Shown piece after piece: positions 15,957 through 24,174 of a stretch of 64,000 nucleotides of DNA. Every line of letters begins with the position of its first letter. Position 1 is the stretch's first letter. The notes beneath the pieces were generated by a model. That model did no database searches, was not told where the DNA came from, and was given only the letters and a program-made list of their open reading frames with translations. Where the stretch lies: the NCBI GenBank assembly GCA_964453115.1, contig CAYVRT010000010.1, forward strand, positions 40,134 through 104,133. Reading direction: 5' to 3'. The stretch comes from JAIWNK01 sp964453115. Its GTDB lineage: Bacteria > Chloroflexota > Anaerolineae > Anaerolineales > Anaerolineaceae. The translations under genes were made by a program, and so were the position numbers.

Positions 15957-17584
15957 TCCCCATGCGAATGGTTGGCTCGCAGCGTTCCCCTGTTTATGGG
16001 CAGCGAGGGATGGTTGCTGCCTCGCAGCCGCTGGCGGTTGCAGCTGGGCTTGAGATGCTGCGGTTGGGAGGGTGTGCAGCTGATGCGGCGATTGCGGTTG
16101 CTGCTGCGCTGAATGTGACGGAGCCGACCTCGACCGGTTTGGGAGGGGATTGTTTTGCCTTGTATTATCGGGCGGATACGCAGCAGGTTAGCGCATTGAA
16201 TGGCTCTGGGCGCGCACCTTCTGCGCTGACGTTTGAGCGCTTAGAGCAAGCTGGCCTGGTGGGAGATTGGCCGCCACAGCATCCGCTGACCATTACGGTG
16301 CCGGGAGCCTGTGCTGGATGGTGCGATTTGCATGAGCGCATGGGGCGGTTGCCGTTTGCGCAGGTGCTGGCACCTGCAATCCGGTTGGCCGAGGAAGGTT
16401 TTCCAGTTAGCCCGATTACGTCCTATTTTTGGCAGCGTTCGGCGCAGGGTGTGCTGCGGCAGGCCTGTAATGGCATTGAATTGACCCTGGAAGGGCGCGC
16501 ACCACAGGCCGGCGAGATTTTTCGCAACCCGGGCCTGGCGCGTACGTTGCGCCGGATTGCGGAGGGCGGTCAACAGGTATTTTATCAGGGTGAGATTGCG
16601 GAGGCGATTGCATCGGTTGTTCAGGAGGCGGGGGGGTGTTTGACCGAGGCTGACCTGGCAGCGCATTCTTCAACCTGGGAGACACCTATCAGCCTGGCGT
16701 TTGGCGGGCGACGGGTGTGGGAATGTCCGCCGAATGGGCAGGGGCTGGCGGCATTGATTGCGCTCAATATCCTGTCGAATTTTGATCTGACGGGCCTTTC
16801 CCCGTTTTCGGTGCAGCGACTGCATTTGCAAATTGAGGCGCTGCGCCTGGCGTTTGCGGATGCATTTGCTTACATTGCTGACCCAGTGTTTGCCCCGGCG
16901 CCCTTGAGTGGTTTGCTGGATGCTGACTATGGCGCACGGCGTGCCCGGCTCATTGACCCGCATCGAGCGCGTGCTGTTGTTGAGCATGGCGCACCACTGG
17001 CGGTCAGTGACACGGTCTATTTCTGTGTTGTGGATGGCGAGGGAAATGCTTGTTCGTTCATCAATAGCAATTATATGGGCTTTGGGACGGGAATTGTGCC
17101 GCGGGGCTGGGGCTTTAGCTTGCAAAACCGAGGCCATAACTTTTCTCTGGACCCGGCCTCGCCGAATGGATTGCAGCCGGGTAAACGACCCTATCACACC
17201 ATCATTCCGGCGTTGTTGACTGAACTGGATGGCAGCCTATGGGGGCCGTTTGGTGTAATGGGTGGTTTTATGCAGCCGCAGGGACATGTGCAGGTGGCAG
17301 TCAATTTATGTTTGGATGGCCTGGATCCGCAGACGGCATTGGAGCGCCCGCGCTTTTGCCTGGAGCCGCTGCGTTCCGACGCACCGGTTACCGTTGCATT
17401 GGAAGAGGGCATTCCGCTGCCGGTGATGGCAGAACTGGCTGAGATGGGGCATCGTGTTCGTCCGGTAAGCGGGATGGGGCGCAGCCTGTTTGGGCGCGGT
17501 CAGGTGATTCTGCGGCAGCCGAGTGGGGTGCTGTGTGGTGGCAGTGACCCGCGCGCCGACGGTTGTGCAATGACAGTGGGCTAA
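15953..17584 (+). CDS. ggt: Gamma-glutamyltransferase family Ntn-hydrolase
   Basis: A protein of 543 aa covering both the alpha- and beta-subunit regions. The predicted autocleavage nucleophile is Thr354 in VSDTVYFCVVDGEGNACSF. N-terminal GMVAASQPLA and TSTGLGGDCFALYY, and late PYHTIIPALL and GPFGVMGGFMQPQGH, are family motifs. No signal peptide is present, unlike the periplasmic E. coli enzyme, so it is likely cytoplasmic and may be a gamma-glutamyl hydrolase/transferase of unknown substrate. It overlaps the upstream deaminase by 4 bases; uvrC starts 4 bases after its stop. Confidence 0.9.
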   Translation: MIPMRMVGSQRSPVYGQRGMVAASQPLAVAAGLEMLRLGGCAADAAIAVAAALNVTEPTSTGLGGDCFALYYRADTQQVSALNGSGRAPSALTFERLEQAGLVGDWPPQHPLTITVPGACAGWCDLHERMGRLPFAQVLAPAIRLAEEGFPVSPITSYFWQRSAQGVLRQACNGIELTLEGRAPQAGEIFRNPGLARTLRRIAEGGQQVFYQGEIAEAIASVVQEAGGCLTEADLAAHSSTWETPISLAFGGRRVWECPPNGQGLAALIALNILSNFDLTGLSPFSVQRLHLQIEALRLAFADAFAYIADPVFAPAPLSGLLDADYGARRARLIDPHRARAVVEHGAPLAVSDTVYFCVVDGEGNACSFINSNYMGFGTGIVPRGWGFSLQNRGHNFSLDPASPNGLQPGKRPYHTIIPALLTELDGSLWGPFGVMGGFMQPQGHVQVAVNLCLDGLDPQTALERPRFCLEPLRSDAPVTVALEEGIPLPVMAELAEMGHRVRPVSGMGRSLFGRGQVILRQPSGVLCGGSDPRADGCAMTVG

Positions 17585-17587
17585 ACA

Positions 17588-19450
17588 ATGACAAGCGAGC
17601 ATATTCAACACATCCTGGAAAGCCTGCCAACCAAACCCGGTTGTTATTTGATGAAGAATAGCAACGGGCAGATTATTTACGTTGGTAAGGCAGTTAATCT
17701 GCGTAACCGGGTGCGCTCTTACTTTCACGATAGTGCGGATCACGATAACAAAACCCGGCAGCTTGTGCGGCAAATTACGGATATTGAGTGGATTCTTGTT
17801 GCCTCGGAGCTAGAAGCGCTGATTCTGGAGATGAATTTAATCAAGAAATATCGCCCGCGCTTCAATGTCCGCTTGAAGGACGACAAACGTTACCCTTACA
17901 TCAAGGTGCATTGGTCGGATCCGTTTCCGAAGGTGACGGTGACGCGGCAGATGCTGCAAGATGGGGCGCGCTATTTTGGCCCATATACCAGTGCCTGGGC
18001 GGTGCATCAAACCCTGGATGTGTTGCGGCGGATTTTCCCATACCTGACCTGTGACCGGGTGATTACAGGCAAGGATGAACGACCTTGCCTGTATTACGAC
18101 ATCAAGCTGTGCGGTGGGCCGTGTATTGGTGCCATTGGAGAGGCAGACTATCGGCAGATGATTGAGGATTTGTGTCAGTTTTTGCAGGGCCGTACAGAGC
18201 CAATTGTTCAGCGCCTGCGCCAGGAGATGGAACGGGCGGCGGAGGAACTGCGCTTTGAGCGAGCAGCCGCCCTGCGCGATCAAATTCAGGCCATTGATCG
18301 AGTGGTGGAAAAGCAGAAGATTATTTCTTCCGAGGTGACCGATTCGGACGTGATTGCGATGGCGCGTGCGGATGGCGAGGCATGTGTGCAAATTTTCTTC
18401 ATCCGGGGCGGTAAGTTGATTGGGCGCGAATATTTTGTCCTGGAGGGAGCTGAGGAAAGCGGTGATGCTGAGATTCTGACGCAGTTTATTAAGCAGTTTT
18501 ATGCCGAGGCGGCCAATTTGCCGTGTGAGGTGTTGCTGCCGAATGAAGTGGAAGAGGCCCAAATTATTCAGCAATGGTTGAACACGACGCGCGGCGGCTG
18601 TAAGGTGGAACTGAAAATCCCGCACCAGGGGGCGCAGCAGGAATTGCTGCAAATGGCGAGCGAAAATGCGTCCGAGACACTGCGCGCCCTGCGCGTGCAG
18701 TGGCAGGCAGATACAAACCGGCAGACAGAGGCATTGGCAGAGTTGCAGCAGGCACTTTCGCTGGTTGCCCCGCCGAACCGGATTGAGTGTTACGATATTT
18801 CGAATACGCAGGGCACAGCTTCGGTTGGGAGCATGGTTGTTTTTGAACAAGGTGTGCCAGCGCGGCGCTTGTATCGGCGTTTCAATATTCAGAGTGTCCA
18901 GGGGCCAGATGATTTTGCCAGCATGGAGGAAGTGTTAACGCGACGTTTTCGACGCTGGCAAGCAGCACAGGAAATAGTGCAGACTCCTGGGCAAAAACAA
19001 GATCCATCGTTTTCGTTGTTGCCCGATTTGTTGATGGTGGATGGCGGCAAGGGGCAATTGGGACGCGCCATTGCGGTGCTGGAACGATTTGGTTTGTTGG
19101 GCCGGGTGCCGGTGATTGGCCTGGCAAAACAGCAGGAGGAAATCTTCATCCCGGGGCAAAGTGCTTCGATTTTGTTGCCACGTCATTCGCAGGGCCTGTA
19201 TTTGGTGCAGCGCATTCGGGATGAGGCACACCGTTTTGCCATCACGGCGCATCGCAACCTGCGCTCACGGCAGGGGTTGGCCTCGCGCCTGGATAAAATC
19301 CCCGGCATTGGCCCGGCGCGGCGCACCCAATTGCTGAAGCATTTTGGTTCGATTGAAGGTATTTTGAATGCCAGTATGGAAGAATTGACTAGCCTGCGCG
19401 GGATTACCGAAGAGATTGCCCGTGCTTTGAAATCGAATCTGGAAGAGTGA
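17588..19450 (+). CDS. uvrC: Excinuclease ABC subunit C
   Basis: A 620-aa full-length UvrC. It has a GIY-YIG nuclease domain (GCYLMKNSNGQIIYVGKAVN, residues 18-37), a UVR coiled-coil motif about 205-240, the RNase H-like second nuclease (YDISNTQGTASVGSMVVF), LLMVDGGKGQL, and C-terminal helix-hairpin-helix repeats (LDKIPGIGPARRTQLLKHFG). It makes the dual incisions of nucleotide excision repair with UvrAB. No clear Shine-Dalgarno is seen before ATG 17588; the 4-base spacing to ggt suggests translational coupling. Confidence 0.97.
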   Translation: MTSEHIQHILESLPTKPGCYLMKNSNGQIIYVGKAVNLRNRVRSYFHDSADHDNKTRQLVRQITDIEWILVASELEALILEMNLIKKYRPRFNVRLKDDKRYPYIKVHWSDPFPKVTVTRQMLQDGARYFGPYTSAWAVHQTLDVLRRIFPYLTCDRVITGKDERPCLYYDIKLCGGPCIGAIGEADYRQMIEDLCQFLQGRTEPIVQRLRQEMERAAEELRFERAAALRDQIQAIDRVVEKQKIISSEVTDSDVIAMARADGEACVQIFFIRGGKLIGREYFVLEGAEESGDAEILTQFIKQFYAEAANLPCEVLLPNEVEEAQIIQQWLNTTRGGCKVELKIPHQGAQQELLQMASENASETLRALRVQWQADTNRQTEALAELQQALSLVAPPNRIECYDISNTQGTASVGSMVVFEQGVPARRLYRRFNIQSVQGPDDFASMEEVLTRRFRRWQAAQEIVQTPGQKQDPSFSLLPDLLMVDGGKGQLGRAIAVLERFGLLGRVPVIGLAKQQEEIFIPGQSASILLPRHSQGLYLVQRIRDEAHRFAITAHRNLRSRQGLASRLDKIPGIGPARRTQLLKHFGSIEGILNASMEELTSLRGITEEIARALKSNLEE

Positions 19451-19465
19451 TAAGGAGAAACAGTC

Positions 19466-20734
19466 ATGAAATCGGATGATTTGCTGCAAAAATTACCTGA
19501 AGATACCCGGCAGACGGTTGAGTTCATTTGGGGCGGTATGCCGGGCAGCGAGCGCGCCATTCTGGAAAAGGTGTTGCAAGGCATTCCTTCGGATGCAAAT
19601 CTGTTGCGGATGTTGTTTAAGATGGCGACGCAGCAATTGCGTCTATCGTTTGGTCAGAAGCGGCGTGTGGCAATTGTTGGCCCGGCGAATGTTGGCAAAT
19701 CAACGCTTTACAATCAACTGGTGCAAGTGCGCGAAGATCGTGCTCTGGTGAGTGCGCTACCGGGGACAACGCGCATCAATCAACTGGCGGATGCAGGGTT
19801 GTTTGCGATTGTGGATACACCTGGCGCGGACGCAGTGGGGGCTGTGGGAGAGGAGGAGCGGACGCGTGCGTTTGAGGCGGCCCGGCAAGCCGATGTGTTG
19901 GTGATTGTGTTTGATGCCATTCAAGGGATTAAGCGCACTGAGCAGGAATTGTATGAGGATTTGGTGGCGCTGGATAAACCGTATGTGGTGGTGTTGAATA
20001 AGACCGATTTGGTGCGACGTGAGTTGAATGAGGTGGTGAACCTGGCGGCAAAAAACCTGAATCTGGAGCCTGAGCAGGTGATTCCGGTGGTAGCCAAAGA
20101 TGGGCGTAACTTGTCGCAGGTGATTGTTGCAATTTCAATGACCGAGCCGGGGATTGTGGCAGCGCTAGGTCAGGCAATGCCGCAATATCGCTGGCGCCTG
20201 GCATGGCGTTCGATCGTCAGCGCAGCCTCTGTTTCGGCGGTGATTGCACTGGCACCAATGCCGGTGATTGATTTCATCCCGTTGGTTGTTACGCAGGCAA
20301 GCATGGTGTTGGGCGTTGCGCGCATTTACAATTACCCGATTGATTTAAAGCGTGCCCGCGAATTGGTGGTGACATTTGGGCTGGGCTTTTTGGGGCGGAC
20401 ATTGTTCCAACAATTGAGCAAGCTGGGTGGTGTGCCGGGCTGGGCATTGAGTGCGGCAATTGCGGCTTCAACGACGGTTGCGATGGGCTATGCAGCTGCT
20501 ATCTGGTTTGAGCGAGGGGAAAAGGTTTCGCGCGCCTCGTTGGAAGCAATTACGCGCAGCCTGACAAAATTACTTTTGGATCGGCTGCGCGGCAGAAAGA
20601 AAGCGGATGAGAAGGGCATCAAGGAGCAGGTGGCAGCTGTGTTGGAAGAGTCGCCATTGGCCGAAAGCCGGTCACCGCTGGATGAACAGGCTGCGCAGGC
20701 AGAAGGTGGTGAGGTATCCTTAGCGGGTGAGTGA
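19466..20734 (+). CDS. Era-like GTPase with C-terminal DUF697 membrane domain
   Basis: A 422-aa protein with a TrmE-Era-EngA-type G domain: G1 GPANVGKST (about residues 71-79), a G2 Thr in PGTTRINQ, G3 DTPGAD and G4 NKTD. It is followed by a DUF697-like region with hydrophobic segments (VSAVIALAPMPVIDFIPLVVTQ, split here by its prolines) and a charged C-terminal tail. DUF697 GTPases are membrane-associated; the role is unknown. RBS AAGGAG precedes ATG 19466. The 3' end overlaps the convergent lipoprotein-kinase gene by 15 bases. Confidence 0.85.
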   Translation: MKSDDLLQKLPEDTRQTVEFIWGGMPGSERAILEKVLQGIPSDANLLRMLFKMATQQLRLSFGQKRRVAIVGPANVGKSTLYNQLVQVREDRALVSALPGTTRINQLADAGLFAIVDTPGADAVGAVGEEERTRAFEAARQADVLVIVFDAIQGIKRTEQELYEDLVALDKPYVVVLNKTDLVRRELNEVVNLAAKNLNLEPEQVIPVVAKDGRNLSQVIVAISMTEPGIVAALGQAMPQYRWRLAWRSIVSAASVSAVIALAPMPVIDFIPLVVTQASMVLGVARIYNYPIDLKRARELVVTFGLGFLGRTLFQQLSKLGGVPGWALSAAIAASTTVAMGYAAAIWFERGEKVSRASLEAITRSLTKLLLDRLRGRKKADEKGIKEQVAAVLEESPLAESRSPLDEQAAQAEGGEVSLAGE

Positions 20735-22777
20735 GGAGGCGTAGAATGCGGCGCTGATGGTGAGCAACTTTCGGGCATGGTTGGAGAGCTGCGGATATTT
20801 GAGTGCGCCGAGACAGCCAAAGGTGAGCGAGAGCCACAATTCACGCTGTTGTGCAGGATAGAGCAGGCAATGGGTGGCAATATCTTGCAGGGCGTTCAAG
20901 AGCGGCAGGCCGCCCGTTTGGATTTTTTGCGCATAGCCTAGTGGGTTGGGGAACTGAGGAGCATAGAGATGAACGATGACTTCTGCCATCAGGTGTGAGA
21001 AGTCGGCTAGTGGATGTCCGGGGCGAGTTTCGGAGAAATCAATCAGCCACATCAACCCACCAGGCCCCACAAGGATATTCTCCAGGTTGAGGTCACCATG
21101 AATGATGGAGCGACTGGCCTGGATGGTCTCATTTAACCATTCACTTAGTTCTTGCAAAGGGTTCGGTAGCCCGGTTGCTTCCAGTCCGGCAGTCCATTGT
21201 TCTAAAAGGCTGGTGCGGGTGGCTTGCACGCGTGCCAGGCTATGTGTTGGTGGGGTGGGTGAGAGCCAGCGCAGGCGCAGTGGTGGCCCGCCGACCAGCG
21301 GTTTGCCGGTCAGGCTGTAGGAACATCCATCGGCGCGCAATTCAACCTGCGAAAAATTGCCAATCTCGACCAGGTCGCCGGGTGCAAGTGGAAGATTGGA
21401 GGGTGCGGTTTGTTCGTTCAAAGACCAGCGTGCAGCGGAGCGTCCCTCGGTGGGTTCGAGAACGAGGTGAACGGGCAAAAAGCGGTCGTATTCTTCGCCC
21501 CAGCGGAAGGTGGCGGGTTGGCGTTGTAGCCACCAGTTGGTGCCAAAGGTTTCGAGCAATTGCCAGAGCCATTCCGGGCGTGGGTCGCGTTGCAGGGTAA
21601 GGCGCAGGCTGACGGGGATCTCCCCTGGCCGTCCAATGAAGGTGTATTGCACGGCGGCGCGCTGACTGTTGGGCAGGCTGACAGGTGTATGTTGAATGCG
21701 GGCGGTAATCGGCGGTAACCGGTCTTTTACATAGGTTTCGTAAGCTTGATATTCGCGTTCAATTGCATTGCGCCCACCGAGTTTGACGATTGTGGCTGCA
21801 TCACTTTGTCCATCGTTGCGGATGGGCAAAGCAAGAAAGGTGCGTGCGCCAGAGTAGCCGGAGAGGAATTCGCTTTTTAGCAGCAGACGGGCATAGCGTT
21901 GGAATAGGGCTTGCAGCAGACTGCGCTCTTCGCTGCTAAGCTGCAATGCGCCCGGGTCGAGTTGCACAGCCGGGTTCGCCTTTAAAATACGCAGCTGGGG
22001 GCGTCGGTCAGGGGAACGCAGCAGCAGGCCTGTCAGGCTAAAACCACTGCCGAGCAGCAGGGCAAACAGGCCTGTGCCAAGTGCTACCGGGCGGCTGAGA
22101 CCGAAGAATGAATGTACCTGAATGCTCAAACTGCGGGCGTAGACCTGGGTTTGGGGGCTGCTGCCCATTTGCCCATCCAATGGCTGCCATTCAAGCCATA
22201 AATTGAGCGAGAGCCGTTGCTGACCGGTTTGTTGCGGTGTCAGAATCCAGCGAAAGGCAACCGGCTGTCCTGGTTCAAGCGCCATGGTTTGCTCAGCAGC
22301 GGGGGAAAGGCCAAAGCTAAGTGCATCGAGCCGGGCACGGGCTATCAGGCTGTAGCCGGAGCGATATTCAATGACAGCTGATTGGGTGGTGATGGCATGT
22401 TCGGGGAATTCAGCCTGGATTACGTAGCCTTCCCGGGTGGGAATGAGTGCCAGGCGAATGATATCGGACTCGCCCAGGTGCATTTCTGCCGGCCACTCCA
22501 GTTCAACGAGTCGGCCTTCTTGCAATGATGGGGCAGATTGGTCTTGGGGGGTGGGTGTAGCATCCCATTCCCCAACGGCCTGAGTGGGTTGCTCGGGGCG
22601 TTGGGCAGTGGTGGGGAGGGGGGGGAGGCCCTGTGTGGGCGCGGGCTGTTCCACAGCGCTGGTTGTAATGGCAACTGGCTCAGTTTTGGCGGATTCGTTT
22701 GGGGTTCCTGTTGCTGAGCAGCCAACCAGGATGATTAGTGCAAGTGCGATCAGGAGCGGGGGAAGCAAGCGTTTCAT
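20720..22777 (-). CDS. Lipoprotein with transmembrane segment and kinase-like (TCAD9-type) domain
   Basis: A 685-aa protein in three parts. First, a signal peptide with lipobox LVGC (about Cys20) and an extracytoplasmic beta-rich region to about residue 250. Second, a hydrophobic segment (GTGLFALLLGSGFSLTGLLL, about 275-295). Third, a long domain with protein-kinase-fold motifs: a glycine-rich loop GYSGARTF, the Lys in AATIVKLGG, HGDLNLENIL (catalytic loop) and LIDFSETRPG (DFG-like). This resembles aminoglycoside-phosphotransferase-like proteins and what is called ternary complex associated domain 9. ATG 22777 was chosen at the signal peptide. A 52-aa membrane peptide gene ends 2 bases upstream. 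A signalling role is inferred. Confidence 0.72.
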   Translation of the reverse strand: MKRLLPPLLIALALIILVGCSATGTPNESAKTEPVAITTSAVEQPAPTQGLPPLPTTAQRPEQPTQAVGEWDATPTPQDQSAPSLQEGRLVELEWPAEMHLGESDIIRLALIPTREGYVIQAEFPEHAITTQSAVIEYRSGYSLIARARLDALSFGLSPAAEQTMALEPGQPVAFRWILTPQQTGQQRLSLNLWLEWQPLDGQMGSSPQTQVYARSLSIQVHSFFGLSRPVALGTGLFALLLGSGFSLTGLLLRSPDRRPQLRILKANPAVQLDPGALQLSSEERSLLQALFQRYARLLLKSEFLSGYSGARTFLALPIRNDGQSDAATIVKLGGRNAIEREYQAYETYVKDRLPPITARIQHTPVSLPNSQRAAVQYTFIGRPGEIPVSLRLTLQRDPRPEWLWQLLETFGTNWWLQRQPATFRWGEEYDRFLPVHLVLEPTEGRSAARWSLNEQTAPSNLPLAPGDLVEIGNFSQVELRADGCSYSLTGKPLVGGPPLRLRWLSPTPPTHSLARVQATRTSLLEQWTAGLEATGLPNPLQELSEWLNETIQASRSIIHGDLNLENILVGPGGLMWLIDFSETRPGHPLADFSHLMAEVIVHLYAPQFPNPLGYAQKIQTGGLPLLNALQDIATHCLLYPAQQRELWLSLTFGCLGALKYPQLSNHARKLLTISAAFYASSLTR

Positions 22778-22779
22778 CG

Positions 22780-22938
22780 TTAGCCGCCTGGAGGGGAAAA
22801 GAGCGTCGGCGCAAGCGGGGTGATGTCGTGTTGGATGGCATCGCCAATGGGGGTGAGAACGATGGATAGAAGCAGCAGCCCAATGAAAAGGAGGGCCGCG
22901 CCCAATGCAATCAAAATCCAGCGCGTTTTGCGATTCAT
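22780..22938 (-). CDS. Small single-pass membrane peptide (52 aa)
   Basis: A short gene ending 2 bases before the ATG of the kinase-like lipoprotein. It begins MNRKTRWILIALGAALLFIG (a cationic start then one membrane helix, about residues 6-29) and ends with a Pro-rich tail (PLAPTLFSPPGG). GGAG lies 8 bases before ATG 22938; an in-frame ATG at 22944 is possible. The spacing implies translational coupling and a joint function with the next protein, perhaps as a small subunit. The family is not recognised. Confidence 0.7.
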   Translation of the reverse strand: MNRKTRWILIALGAALLFIGLLLLSIVLTPIGDAIQHDITPLAPTLFSPPGG

Positions 22939-23022
22939 ATCCATTGCTCCAACTTTGAGTATAATCTATTGTATTGTACACGATTTGAGCTTAAGACGTA
23001 GTAGCGGATGCAGGAGTTCCGC

Positions 23023-24063
23023 ATGGAGGCTTGGATGAATACCTGGGCATCGTATCCGGCGACATATCGTCAGGCAGAAGTGCAGCGAATTTTGGCGACC
23101 ATACAGCGGGGGGGCTGTGTGGCAGTGATTGGCTTGAGCGGGGCTGGAAAGAGCAATTTGCTTGGCTTTCTGGCACGGCGGGTGCAGGTACCGGATTTGG
23201 AATGGGTGTTGTTGGATGGAAATCGCTTGCAACGGGTGGATGCAGCCGGATTTTGGCAGTTGGTGGGGGCTGGTTTGGGCTGCGGGGATGAGGTCTCTGA
23301 CGTGGAGGCGGTCTTGTCGCAGCGGTTGCACAATCCGCAGCAGCGTGTGTGCCTGGTGATGGATCGCTTCGATGCGCTTCCTAAGGCCGAAATGGAACTC
23401 GTGGCAGGTAATTTGCGCGCCCTGCGGGATTCGTTTAAGTATCAGTTGGGTTATGTGGTTGGGGTGCGGCGGGCGCTGCCAGCGCATAGCGAACTGGCTG
23501 AATTGTTCTTTGCGGGTATGTTGTGGCTTGGGCCGTTGGCGCAGGCTGATGCCCTGTGGAGTGTGGCTCAGTTTGCTAATCGGGCAGGGCTGAACTGGCC
23601 GATTGAAGTACAGGAGCGTATTTATCAATTGAGCGGCGGGTATGCCTCTTTGCTGCGAGCGATATGCGAGGCCTTTGCAGATGGGGTTGAACTTGAGGAG
23701 GGGGCGCTGTGTTTCAATCCCTCGGTGCAGGCACGTTTAAACGAGTTTTGGGCCGATCAGCCAGATGCGGAAGCGTTGCGCCTTTCTGGATTGGAACACC
23801 ACGCCTGGCTGAGCAGACGGGCGGATGAGGAATTGACTGCATTGGAACATCGCCTTTTGGAGGCTTTGCGGGCAAACAGTGGAGAAGTGTGCGAGAAGGA
23901 TGATTTAATTCGAATGGTGTGGCGCGAAGATCAGGTGTTTGAGCGGGGGGTGCGGGATGATAGCCTGGCGCAACTCGTCCGTCGCCTGCGGCAGAAGATT
24001 GGCAGTCAAGCGATTCAGACTTTGCCTGGGCGTGGCTATCGCCTGATTCGGGGAAATGAATGA
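23023..24063 (+). CDS. AAA/STAND-type ATPase with C-terminal OmpR-type winged helix
   Basis: A 346-aa protein. The N-terminal ATPase domain has Walker A GLSGAGKSN (about residues 38-46), Walker B VCLVMDRFD, and an AAA-type helical region. Residues about 265-346 form a winged helix of the OmpR/PhoB transcription-factor type: LTALEHRLLEALRANSGEV, LIRMVW and TLPGRGYRLI. It may be a transcription regulator controlled by nucleotide state. Three starts are possible (23008, 23023, 23035); 23023 has AGGAG six bases upstream. It is divergent from the kinase-like lipoprotein, with 84 bases between, so the two may share regulation. Confidence 0.78.
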   Translation: MEAWMNTWASYPATYRQAEVQRILATIQRGGCVAVIGLSGAGKSNLLGFLARRVQVPDLEWVLLDGNRLQRVDAAGFWQLVGAGLGCGDEVSDVEAVLSQRLHNPQQRVCLVMDRFDALPKAEMELVAGNLRALRDSFKYQLGYVVGVRRALPAHSELAELFFAGMLWLGPLAQADALWSVAQFANRAGLNWPIEVQERIYQLSGGYASLLRAICEAFADGVELEEGALCFNPSVQARLNEFWADQPDAEALRLSGLEHHAWLSRRADEELTALEHRLLEALRANSGEVCEKDDLIRMVWREDQVFERGVRDDSLAQLVRRLRQKIGSQAIQTLPGRGYRLIRGNE

Positions 24064-24092
24064 AAAAAAGACAAGTTTCTTGGTAGATTTTG

Positions 24093-24121
24093 TTGACGTA
24101 ACGTAGTTTTTGTTCTACAAT
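24093..24121 (+). promoter_or_regulatory. Sigma-70-type promoter of the histidine kinase
   Basis: TTGACG (24093-24098), 17 bases, TACAAT (24116-24121). It lies 53 bases before the TTG start of the kinase gene. Confidence 0.75.
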
Positions 24122-24174
24122 GAGATTATCTCGTTCGAGAAGTCCCAAAAGCCTTTTTTGTTTGGGGAGGGACC

